From contig NZ_JAVLVU010000001.1 in the NCBI RefSeq assembly GCF_031951985.1, positions 2,542,001 through 2,606,000 on the forward strand: a DNA stretch of 64,000 bases. Direction: 5' to 3'. The notes below the pieces were generated by a model. It had not been told where the DNA came from. It was given only the letters and a program-made list of their open reading frames with translations, and made no database searches. Made by a program: the position numbers and the translations under genes. Origin of the DNA: Mucilaginibacter terrae. Its GTDB lineage: Bacteria; Bacteroidota; Bacteroidia; Sphingobacteriales; Sphingobacteriaceae. Positions 35,891-45,687 of the stretch are shown piece by piece. Positions within the stretch are counted from its first letter, which is position 1. Each line of letters opens with the position of its first letter.

Positions 35891-36264
35891 ATGAATAAAT
35901 GCAGAGGCATTATGCCCTTAATTTCACTCATCATGTTAGCATCTTCATGCCATTGGCGAAGTGTGGTAGCAATTATTAAAAACAATACCGCATACACTTA
36001 CTGTTTTAATGTGGAACGACAGAAATTTTGGTAAGGTTACGGATAGTATGTTATTAAACGATAAGGTGTATATAGATGATTGGGTTGATCCACACAAGAG
36101 TACAATGACCTCGTTGCCCAACAGAAAGTTCCGCAATATGCCTGATTCCGAAATGATTGACATTTATATATTTGATCAAGACACGCTTTCCAAGCTACAA
36201 AAAAACAGCAAATCTATGGTTTACTAAAACGGTCTTTGTTAAAGAAGATTACTATTCAGGCTAA
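35891..36264 (+). pseudogene. Small lipoprotein gene with two frameshifts
   Basis: An ATG at 35891 opens a lipoprotein signal (PLISLIMLASSC) and continues VVAIIKNNTAYTYCFN, then runs into a stop at 36032-36034. A second frame takes over at about 36010 (WNDRNFGKVTDSMLLNDKVY, DIYIFDQDTLSKLQKN) to about 36210. A third frame then gives LWFTKTVFVKEDYYSG and a stop at 36262-36264. The pieces read as one protein of about 120 residues. The family is not recognised. Decay, or assembly error, of a single small gene. Confidence 0.65.
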
Positions 36265-36364
36265 TACCATTAAAGAACCTGTTAGTACTTTTCATATAAA
36301 TAAGCAAACTATAGCGGTATTTACAAACCAAGGTTCGATTTATATAGATATACATGAAGTTTGC

Positions 36365-37154
36365 GTTAGGGATTGCAACGGAAAGCCCGGAACGCAGCAT
36401 AGCGGAGTGAGGACTTGCAGTGTAAAGCCCGTGCCGGAGGCAACGCCCATATTTAGTTATTGGGTATTGGGTTGTTAGGAATTAAGATAGGCAAGCCATT
36501 TAATTCACAGTTTAGAGATTGCTTAAACGGCCGCTGCTTTTTCCACTTCTGTCTCGCAAAGACGTGGTGGTTAGCTTTGCGCGTAGAAAAACCCATGTCT
36601 TTGCGAGCGATAGCGTGGCAATCTCATCATGCACTGTTCACGAGCCTGTCGCTTTTCGCTCATTCGCCGCGTAGGCTGTTACTTTGTCATAGCCACAAAG
36701 TATCCGCCTAAGGCGGACCATCCACAACGATCCCTGCCCACGCACAGGCCCACTCCCGGCCGGGCGTTGTGGAAGCCCCGCGCTCTTTTTAACAGTCAAA
36801 GGCCCGAAGTTGCGTCGCAACTTCGGGCCTTTGCTTTTCGCTTTTACTTTGGCCTTTCGCCCTTAACCCTTCTACCTTTCCCGCAGCTGTCAGCTCCCAG
36901 CTTCGGGCCGAAAGCGGGGCAGCACAAGATGGCCTTGTGCGGTTGGAAAGGGCCTCTTAGATTTTGCTGAAGCGCGGGCCTTAGAGCGAGCGTAGTCGGG
37001 CAAAAGATAAAAAGCCCGTGGTGCTGCCCCGCTTTGCAGCGAGGTTTGTGCGACAACGAAGCTTAGTGGAGGTGTCCGCCTTAGGCGGATGGTTCTTTTA
37101 TCAAGAAAAAGAACAAAGAGCCCCCGCGGCAATGAGCGGTAGACGCTCTGCTAC
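36365..37154. repeat. Repeat-rich non-coding stretch
   Basis: About 790 bases without a credible gene, assembled from repeat modules. 36370-36450 carries a GC-rich segment (AGCCCGGAACGCAGC then GTGCCGGAGGCAACGCCC). 36550-36630 has the TTGCGAGAC-type repeat; 36550-36570 is the exact reverse complement of 55243-55263. 36700-36725 and 37072-37092 hold CCGCCTNAGGCGGA palindromes. 37115-37135 has CCGCGGCAATGAGCGGTA, also found near 53480-53500. Short ORFs here overlap on both strands and are not believed. Confidence 0.7.
36797..36833. repeat. Perfect 17-bp hairpin
   Basis: 36797-36813 is the exact reverse complement of 36817-36833 with a 3-base loop (GTC). The arm contains AAAGGCCCGAAGTTGC. It lies inside the repeat-rich stretch and has T-rich flanks on both sides, so it could terminate transcription in either direction or be a structured repeat core. 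Confidence 0.75.
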
Positions 37155-39308
<2,154 letters not shown>

Positions 39309-39602
39309 AACATTAGGGTTTTGTTGGCATGCGGGCTTAGGCGGACAGCTAAGTAAATGATTTTGAGGGAATAAAGCAAATGGGGTTTCGGGGATGGAGG
39401 AGCGAGGGTATTACTTATTGATCCGGAATTTTAGGAATTTTTAAGATGGGCAGAATTAAAAGCACACCTCCCGTCATGCTGAACTTGTTTCAGCAACCCA
39501 CATGCTAAGTAGTGCGGCGTTCAACATTGCATGGTTACCGGAAATAAATAGATTCGGCACGATAGGAGTTTTCAACTATTCAACCCATCAATCACTCCCC
39601 TA
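39309..39602. other. Intergenic region with a repeat remnant
   Basis: There is no gene. At about 39474-39502 the sequence CGTCATGCTGAACTTGTTTC followed by AGCA is a short imperfect inverted repeat (TGCTGAAC/GTTTCAGCA), a motif seen at dispersed repeats in this group of bacteria. Confidence 0.5.
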
Positions 39603-40133
39603 TCAACTAACCTTCACCAAAAACTCATCCACTGCCTTAACCGCAGCTTGATAACGCGCCTGGCCGGTTCCTGAGATTATGGTATAATTTGCATTAAGTG
39701 CCTGCAACTCGTTATGCCATACTTCCATAAAATGTTCGCGCATGGTGGGGAAGTTGCGCAGCGGGTCGTCTTCCCAGGGTAAATCAATATTGAGAAGCAG
39801 GTATAAATCGTAGGTGTGCTTTGGTAACATATCTAATACCTCCTGTGGTGCTTTGCCAAACATTTCATCGCTCCATATTTTAATGGTGATGAAGGTGGTA
39901 TCGCAAAAGAGCAACTTATTGGCTTTAGGTACATATTCGGCCTCAAGCGCCAACTGGCCGTGAAACATATTTACTTCATCCTGCCAGGTACAATCGCCGG
40001 TAAGTTGTTCGCAATAGCCCCGGGCAAACTCGGGTACCCAAACCGTTTGGTAATGGTTAGCCAAATAGGTCGACATGGCGCTTTTGCCTGTGCTTTCGGG
40101 CCCAACAACGGCTATTTTAATTATATCCTGCAT
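39603..40133 (-). CDS. NadR-like ATP-binding kinase
   Basis: 176 residues. Walker A is GPESTGKS (residues 11-18), followed by VPEFARGYCEQL and LLFCDTTFIT, the pattern of the C-terminal kinase domain of NadR (nicotinamide riboside kinase). In the Bacteroidota this domain often occurs alone, as here, without the NMN adenylyltransferase domain. It should phosphorylate nicotinamide riboside to NMN for NAD salvage, or be a related small-molecule kinase. No NAD genes are adjacent. Confidence 0.75.
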   Translation of the reverse strand: MQDIIKIAVVGPESTGKSAMSTYLANHYQTVWVPEFARGYCEQLTGDCTWQDEVNMFHGQLALEAEYVPKANKLLFCDTTFITIKIWSDEMFGKAPQEVLDMLPKHTYDLYLLLNIDLPWEDDPLRNFPTMREHFMEVWHNELQALNANYTIISGTGQARYQAAVKAVDEFLVKVS

Positions 40134-40233
40134 TTAAACTACTATTATAAGAGATTTTCAAGCAATAATTGTATTTACAATGTTAATTTAGACAATCATC
40201 TGCTCCTCTCAACAGCGAAAGTAGAAATGCCTC

Positions 40234-40965
40234 CTAATCCTCCCGTATTACTTTATAAAACTCATCACGGTAAGTTTCGCCTATCGGGATGGAAGTATCG
40301 CCAATATAAACAGTATGGCCATCTATCATCCGCACTTTATTTACCGATACTATATATGATTTGTGCACCCGGTAAAACGGCGGACGGGGCAATTGCTCTT
40401 CCAGATCGCGCAGGGTTTGGTAGGTAATAATGCGCTGACCGGGGGTAAATACCGATACATAGTTTTTCAATCCTTCAATATATAGTATCTCGTCATAACC
40501 AACCTTTAGATACTTGTTTTTGCTTTCACCCTTTATAAATATATAGTTGGGAGAGGTTTCGGGGAGCGGTGGAGCCGGGGGCGGATTTGTAGGAGCGGTA
40601 TTACTTGCCGGCTGCAATACATTAAGTGCCTTTTGTGCCGCCTTTAAAAAACGGTCGAACGGTACCGGTTTAAGTAAATAGTCTACTACGTCATGTTCAT
40701 AGCCTTCCAGCGCATATTCGGGGTAGGCCGTGGTGAGGATAACCTTACACTTGCTGCCGCAAAGTTTCAAAAACTGTATGCCGGTTAAATCGGGCATTTG
40801 TATGTCGAGAAAAACCAAATCGACACCACCCTGCTGCACCATGCCTAAAGCGTCGATGGCGCTGGTAGTGGTACCGGCCAGTTCAAGAAAAGGAACTTTG
40901 TTAATATAGTCGGCTATAATTTTAACGGCGTAAGCTTCATCATCAACCGCAAGGCAACGTATCAT
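40234..40965 (-). CDS. LytTR family response regulator
   Basis: 243 residues from the ATG at 40963-40965 (MIRCLAVDDEAYAV). The receiver domain (1-120) has the acidic pair DDE at 8-10, the phospho-acceptor Asp54 (FLDIQMP) and Lys in LLKPVPF. A proline-rich linker leads to the LytTR DNA-binding domain (about 145-243; YIEGLKNYVSV). No histidine kinase is adjacent, so its LytS-like partner must lie elsewhere or outside the window. Confidence 0.93.
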   Translation of the reverse strand: MIRCLAVDDEAYAVKIIADYINKVPFLELAGTTTSAIDALGMVQQGGVDLVFLDIQMPDLTGIQFLKLCGSKCKVILTTAYPEYALEGYEHDVVDYLLKPVPFDRFLKAAQKALNVLQPASNTAPTNPPPAPPLPETSPNYIFIKGESKNKYLKVGYDEILYIEGLKNYVSVFTPGQRIITYQTLRDLEEQLPRPPFYRVHKSYIVSVNKVRMIDGHTVYIGDTSIPIGETYRDEFYKVIRED

Positions 40966-41220
40966 GGTGGTAAATATACTATTTGAGGAATGTGTTTTCC
41001 CCACCAAACGGGTAAAGTTGGGGAAATATTAACCATCGCATAATACTCGCTGATTGTTGTTTGAGGTTTTGGCACGAGGCAGAATGTGTATTTTTGATAG
41101 CGTAAAGGCTGTTTTTGGTTTATTTGTTGTTTTTGTTTAGTTGATGGTATAACAGTTGCCTATTACTTATCAAACAACAACAAATTAAATTCAACAACTC
41201 ATTAATACCCCCTGATCGAT

Positions 41221-41937
41221 ATGAAAACTAACTTTACCTTCGCCGCCATCATCCTTTTCGCTGCTGCTTTCTTTACCAGCTGCCAAACTCAAAATGTTGC
41301 TTCCCGCTTTACTTCTAAATACGCTAAAGCAAACGCAGGTAAAGTATACGCCCAGTCATCAGAAACCGTAGAGTTAGGTTATGCCATGTTAGCCTTAACC
41401 GATTTTGCTCAAAACGATACCAATATTGTTGACCATAACTCAGATTACTATGCTGAGGTAATGAACAAATTCGCTTCATTCAAAAACTCAAAAGGTGTAC
41501 AGCAGCTAAATGCCCAGTTAAGCCGCAACCCCGGGTTAGCCAAAAGCTATGTAGAAGGCTTGTACGCTTTCCAGATGAATAACGGCCGTTTCGGCTTAAA
41601 AGCTGATTACCGCATAGACTTAAACAAAATTGACTTTAAACGTTACGGTGCTTTGTTAGAAAATTTCTACAAAGAAGCTGCTTTCCACAGCTTTTACATG
41701 CAGCACGAAGGTATGTACAATGGAATGGTAGCAAAAGCTAATAACGAGTTCACTTTAGCTGCAGCACAAAAAACAGTAAATGCTCAAGGTTACCACATCG
41801 TAGTATCTCCATTAGCTAAAGGCACTACTACCATGGCTATCAAAGGCCATGCTTATACCGAAGGTGTGATCTTTGCAGGTATCCAAGCCGAAAAAACTCA
41901 AAACACTCCTGCTCAGGTTTTAGCCAGCAGAGAATAA
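41221..41937 (+). CDS. Putative lipoprotein of unknown function
   Basis: 238 residues. The signal peptide ends in a lipobox (AAFFTSCQTQ). No domain is recognised with confidence. The codons are strongly biased to uniform A/T-ending forms (GCT, GGT, TTA), unlike the neighbours and like paralog B at 15985, suggesting high expression. A strong terminator follows; the gene is monocistronic. Confidence 0.7.
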   Translation: MKTNFTFAAIILFAAAFFTSCQTQNVASRFTSKYAKANAGKVYAQSSETVELGYAMLALTDFAQNDTNIVDHNSDYYAEVMNKFASFKNSKGVQQLNAQLSRNPGLAKSYVEGLYAFQMNNGRFGLKADYRIDLNKIDFKRYGALLENFYKEAAFHSFYMQHEGMYNGMVAKANNEFTLAAAQKTVNAQGYHIVVSPLAKGTTTMAIKGHAYTEGVIFAGIQAEKTQNTPAQVLASRE

Positions 41938-42007
41938 GTATTATCGCAGGGTTATCCTGCTAACCAAACTCCCCAAGCCCCTAATTAAGTTTTCATATGT
42001 AAGTGTT

Positions 42008-42039
42008 ACGGTCGCCTGATGTTCAGGCGACCGTTTTTT
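42008..42039 (+). terminator. Terminator of the lipoprotein gene
   Basis: A 12-bp stem ACGGTCGCCTGA (42008-42019) pairs with 42023-42034 across a 3-base loop and is followed by six T. Confidence 0.9.
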
Positions 42040-42086
42040 GTAAGTAGTGAACTCATCGCAGACGAGCGGCCATTTTTTTGTTATTT

Positions 42087-42249
42087 CGTCATTGCGAGGT
42101 GGAAAGGGGAAAGTGCATAGGGTACCGAAGCAATCCGGGAGTTTAATAGCACAGGCTCACGTGTCGGTAGTGCCTTAATATACTTTTTGCAAGCAACTAC
42201 CGGATTGCTTCGACGGCCACGCTCTACCCACTTGTGTCTCGCAATGACG
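42087..42249. repeat. Long CGTCATTGCGAGG-family inverted repeat
   Basis: The outer ends CGTCATTGCGAG (42087) and CTCGCAATGACG (ending 42249) are inverted, and inner blocks GAAGCAATCCGG and CCGGATTGCTTC are inverted as well, around a longer centre. It is a diverged, 163-base relative of 3822-3905. It fills most of the 372-base gap after the lipoprotein gene. Confidence 0.75.
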
Positions 42250-42309
42250 TAGTGGAGGAAATGGTGTAAAAGCTAATCCAAAATCGAACATCCGACTTCC
42301 GAAATCAAT

Positions 42310-43497
42310 TTAAATTACTCTGCACAACAAGCCTTTTAAATACTCGCCCTCCGGGAAAGACGACCTTACCGGGTGATCTTCGGGCTGGCAAAACTGGTGG
42401 ATGAATTGTACCTGCTTGCCGGCATCAAGCGCGGCCCAGGCCAGTACTTGTTTAAAGGTATCAATATCCATAGCGCCCGAGCAGGAATAGGTGGCCAGCA
42501 AACCGCCTTTATTGAGCAATAGCATCGCTATGCGGTTCAGGTCTTTATAGGCACGCGAGGCACGGTCTAAGGCCGAGCGCGATGGCGCGTATTTAGGCGG
42601 ATCGAGTACGATAATATCGAACGTTTCACCTTCGTCTTTAAAGCGGCGCAGTTGTTTGTTTACGTCTGATTGTATAGAATGATGCTTTGCCTCGTTGAGG
42701 CCGTTAAGCACGATGTTCCTTTTGAGGGTATCGATAGCCAGTGCCGAACTATCAACACTGGTAACTGATGCCGCACCGTGCTTTAAGCTATTGAGGGTAA
42801 AGCCACCGGTATAGCTAAAACAGTCGAGCACTTTTTTACCGGTTGCATAATTAGCAACCAGCATACGGTTATCGCGCTGATCGCAGTAGAAACCCGATTT
42901 TTGTCCTTCGGCTATGTTGATGCCGTAGGTTATACCGTTCTCCATTACCTCAACCAACTCGGGCGGCGGGTTGCCGGCCAATACTTCGTTGGCGGTTTCC
43001 AGGCCTTCGTGCGCACGCGATGAAGCATCGCTTTTATCATATATACCTTTAGGTTGCAACAAGCGCTGCAACTCATCAATAATAACGGCAATATTGTTTT
43101 GTATACCTGAGGTTAATATTTGTACCGATAGGTAATCGGCATATTTGTCAACGATCAGTCCGGGCAAATAATCGGCTTCGCTGAATATGAGGCGGCAGGT
43201 GTTAGTTTTACCATCGGCCAGTACAAAGTTGCGGCTATCCACAGCGATACCCACTTTTTGGCGAAACCAGTTATCGTCAATAGCTACGCTTTCGTCCCAC
43301 TCCAGCAGGCGCAGTGCTACGCGCGATTGATCGTTATAAAATCCCCAGGCCATAAACCGGCCCTGTACATCAAGCAGTTTAACTACATCGCCATTGGCAG
43401 GCTTGCCCTTAACCTGCTCTATTGCCCCCGAAAACACCCAGGGGTGACGTTGCAATACCGCCTTCTCTTTACCTTTTTTCAGGATAACCTCAAACAT
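42310..43497 (-). CDS. Class I SAM-dependent rRNA methyltransferase, RlmI/RlmK-like
   Basis: 395 residues. An N-terminal PUA domain (VILKKGKEKAVLQRHPWVFS) is followed by the RlmI fold (about 70-175) and a Rossmann methyltransferase. SAM-binding DCFSYTGGFTLNSLKHGA and catalytic LDPPKYAPS are present, with CSGAM near the end. It probably makes m5C in 23S rRNA (position 1962 in E. coli). A -7-like TATCTTTG lies only five bases before the ATG, so another promoter further up is likely used. Confidence 0.88.
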   Translation of the reverse strand: MFEVILKKGKEKAVLQRHPWVFSGAIEQVKGKPANGDVVKLLDVQGRFMAWGFYNDQSRVALRLLEWDESVAIDDNWFRQKVGIAVDSRNFVLADGKTNTCRLIFSEADYLPGLIVDKYADYLSVQILTSGIQNNIAVIIDELQRLLQPKGIYDKSDASSRAHEGLETANEVLAGNPPPELVEVMENGITYGINIAEGQKSGFYCDQRDNRMLVANYATGKKVLDCFSYTGGFTLNSLKHGAASVTSVDSSALAIDTLKRNIVLNGLNEAKHHSIQSDVNKQLRRFKDEGETFDIIVLDPPKYAPSRSALDRASRAYKDLNRIAMLLLNKGGLLATYSCSGAMDIDTFKQVLAWAALDAGKQVQFIHQFCQPEDHPVRSSFPEGEYLKGLLCRVI

Positions 43498-43554
43498 GCG
43501 GCAAAGATACCATTTTGACGGTAAACGTAGCTTTGCCCTTTTAAAACGTACCGT

Positions 43555-43884
43555 TTACACACTGAATCGCTGCAAATGCTCATCAAGATTTTGATAAATG
43601 CCCGCGTCGGTATTATCGGCGTTTTGTTTTACACTGCTAATAAGCCTTTCCTTTTCCTCATGAATAGCATTGTGTTGCGGCGATGCGCTTTTGCTGATGG
43701 CCTTGAGTATCTGGTCGGCAAATGATTCGGGCGAGAACTGGTGGGCAGCGGTTACCTGTAATATGGCTATGCAATGGGTGAGCATTTGGCTAAGACTAAG
43801 TTTACCACGACGGGGTTTGCTCTGTGCGGTGAGGTTGTTAATGCGGCTTATAATATCGGTATGGTTGTGTTGTAGCGTTTTCAT
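43555..43884 (-). CDS. DUF1569-like / DinB-fold protein
   Basis: 109 residues. The pattern ISRINNLTAQSKPRRGKLSL then SQMLTHCIAILQV resembles DUF1569, in which the histidine binds metal in a four-helix bundle. Function unknown; members may be thiol- or metal-dependent enzymes. Its neighbour at 43976 is a DinB protein of similar fold, on the same strand, with a GC-rich repeat between. Confidence 0.65.
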   Translation of the reverse strand: MKTLQHNHTDIISRINNLTAQSKPRRGKLSLSQMLTHCIAILQVTAAHQFSPESFADQILKAISKSASPQHNAIHEEKERLISSVKQNADNTDAGIYQNLDEHLQRFSV

Positions 43885-43899
43885 GGTGATGGTTGTTAA

Positions 43900-43932
43900 C
43901 CCCCTCTAAATCTCCCCCGGAGGGGGAGACTT
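43900..43932. repeat. GC-rich palindromic repeat
   Basis: CCCCCTCTAAATCTCCCCCG followed by GAGGGGGAGACTT belongs to the same family as 14521-14557 (shared CCTCTAAATC flank). It lies between the DUF1569-like and DinB genes. Confidence 0.7.
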
Positions 43933-43975
43933 GAAGAAGTATTGTTCGAGATAACATTTTGGCAAAGGGGAGAGT

Positions 43976-44467
43976 TTACATCTCATCAGCGCTTGGCCCG
44001 TAAGAACCGGGGATCGGAATATCCAGCAGGCGCAGGAATACACCTAATTGTGCACGGTGATGGCTCATTTGACCGAAAGCCATGCGGATAACCTCATACT
44101 TGGTGCGTTTACTGATGACGTGATCGCCGTTACGGAGGGTCCAGATTTCAGAATATTGGCCTTCGGTTGCCTGTGCTAATTGGGCTGTACCGTTGGCAAC
44201 TGCGCGGTCAAAGGCATTAAGTAACACACCGTTATCGTTTATTACTTCTTCTTTCCAGTCGTTGTTAGCAAAATCGAGCTCGGCGGTAGTGAGGGCCATA
44301 GCTATCCAGTTGGGCAAATCGGCAATGTGGGCGGCCAGGCGGCGCACGGTCATACTTTTGGGGTGTGGTTGCCAGTCGTACTTATCTTCAGGTACAATTT
44401 CTAAAAATTTGCGGGTAGTTTTAGTTTCCTCGTCAAGCTCTTTTAAAAGCAATGGGGTAATATTCAT
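43976..44467 (-). CDS. DinB family protein
   Basis: 163 residues from the ATG at 44465-44467 (MNITPLLLKELDEETKTTRK). It has the DinB/YfiT-like four-helix bundle with the metal-binding histidines in AAHIADLPNW and QMSHHRAQLGVFLRLL. The family includes damage-inducible proteins and bacillithiol- or mycothiol-linked transferases; a specific role cannot be named. It lies 66 bases downstream of a WYL-domain regulator on the same strand, which may control it. Confidence 0.85.
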   Translation of the reverse strand: MNITPLLLKELDEETKTTRKFLEIVPEDKYDWQPHPKSMTVRRLAAHIADLPNWIAMALTTAELDFANNDWKEEVINDNGVLLNAFDRAVANGTAQLAQATEGQYSEIWTLRNGDHVISKRTKYEVIRMAFGQMSHHRAQLGVFLRLLDIPIPGSYGPSADEM

Positions 44468-44533
44468 GGTGATTGTTTTTTTGTTTGATACAAATAAACC
44501 ACCACGTAGTGACAACCCTATGTCAGCAGGATC

Positions 44534-45478
44534 TTACAGTTTCAATAAAACTTTATCAATAACTTCTTTTGCCTTTTCGCGCAAAATTTCGGGCTCAATA
44601 ATGGTGGCATAATCGGCAAAAAACAAAAACCAGCGGGCAAAGCCTTCCATAAAACCAGTTAAAAAGGTCATTTCTATTTCATCGCCTAAATCAACTTCGC
44701 CTACCAGGCCGTGATACAGTTTTTCGTCTCCCAGGTGAAGGGACATTTTTTTATCAACCCGCAATACCACCTTGTGCACATCGCGCTCGTGGTAACTATT
44801 ATCAATGTAAGTTTTGAGGGCAGGGTGCTGCTTTACTACGTTCTCATCCGTCAACTTAACATCCAGCATGCGGTCGAAACGAAAATCGCGATAATCGTTC
44901 TGCATACGGCAAAAGCCTATAAGATGCCAGTAGCGGTCGAGGTAAAATACGCCTACCGGTTCCACACAACGCTCGGTATGTACCTGCCGGTAGTACGAAA
45001 AATATTTAAGGCTTACTACTTTCTTTTCGGCAATGGCTTTCAAAATAGGCTGCATGGGGTTAACCCCTTCATGCAATTGTGTGGTGCGGCGGCTTTTTAG
45101 TACTTCAACCCGGCTGTCTATCCCGGCTAAATAATCTTTTTCGGCATTACGTAAAACGGCACGCACCTTATACATGGCCGATTGATAGCTGCCGCTGTTT
45201 ACCTCATCGGTTAGCGTTTCCACCAGCTTTTCGGCAGTAAACAGGGCAGTGGCTTCTTCAAGGGTAAAGGCAATGGGGGGCAAACGATAGCCATCGGCCA
45301 GCGAGTAACCAGTCCCGGCTTCGCCAATTATGGGTACTCCGGCCTCTTCAAGTGTACGGATGTCGCGGTAAACGGTACGCAAACTAATGTCAAACCTATC
45401 GGCTATAAACTGTGCCTTAACCACCCTGCGCGATTGCAACTGAATTAATATGGCCGATATGCGGTCGATGCGATTCAC
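44534..45478 (-). CDS. YafY-type HTH/WYL transcriptional regulator
   Basis: 314 residues from a GTG at 45476-45478 (MNRIDRISAILIQLQSRRVV). The N-terminal HTH_11 domain (FDISLRTVYRDIRTLEEAGV) is followed by a WYL domain (about 140-220; GVFYLDRYWHLIGFC) and a C-terminal WCX extension. WYL domains sense ligands, often nucleic acids or nucleotides. The regulator leads the DinB gene in the same direction and may act on it. Confidence 0.9.
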   Translation of the reverse strand: MNRIDRISAILIQLQSRRVVKAQFIADRFDISLRTVYRDIRTLEEAGVPIIGEAGTGYSLADGYRLPPIAFTLEEATALFTAEKLVETLTDEVNSGSYQSAMYKVRAVLRNAEKDYLAGIDSRVEVLKSRRTTQLHEGVNPMQPILKAIAEKKVVSLKYFSYYRQVHTERCVEPVGVFYLDRYWHLIGFCRMQNDYRDFRFDRMLDVKLTDENVVKQHPALKTYIDNSYHERDVHKVVLRVDKKMSLHLGDEKLYHGLVGEVDLGDEIEMTFLTGFMEGFARWFLFFADYATIIEPEILREKAKEVIDKVLLKL

Positions 45479-45638
45479 GCAATAAAATTAATGAATTTAT
45501 AGCTGCAGCTAATTTTATTTTGCCAACACTGTAACATCTGCAATTTAATCGCGTCTATCCTGTTGAGTAAGCGATATACTTATAAGCCAAAGTTTCTTGT
45601 TAATTAATGTTAAATTTCGTGTTTAAACAAGAAAGGCC

Positions 45639-45669
45639 TTTGGTGACTAAATTTTTAGTTATATCTTGA
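45639..45669 (+). promoter_or_regulatory. Candidate promoter of the TonB-receptor-like gene
   Basis: TTTG (45639-45642), 19 bases, then TATCTTGA (45662-45669), a partial match to TAnnTTTG. It lies about 20 bases before the ATG at 45688. Confidence 0.35.
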
Positions 45670-45687
45670 TCGCCGAAACCTTATTTC

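Noticed and set aside
43502..43509. TATCTTTG before the rlmI-like gene as its promoter
   Set aside because: It is five bases from the ATG, so it would give a leaderless message, and there is no -33 element.
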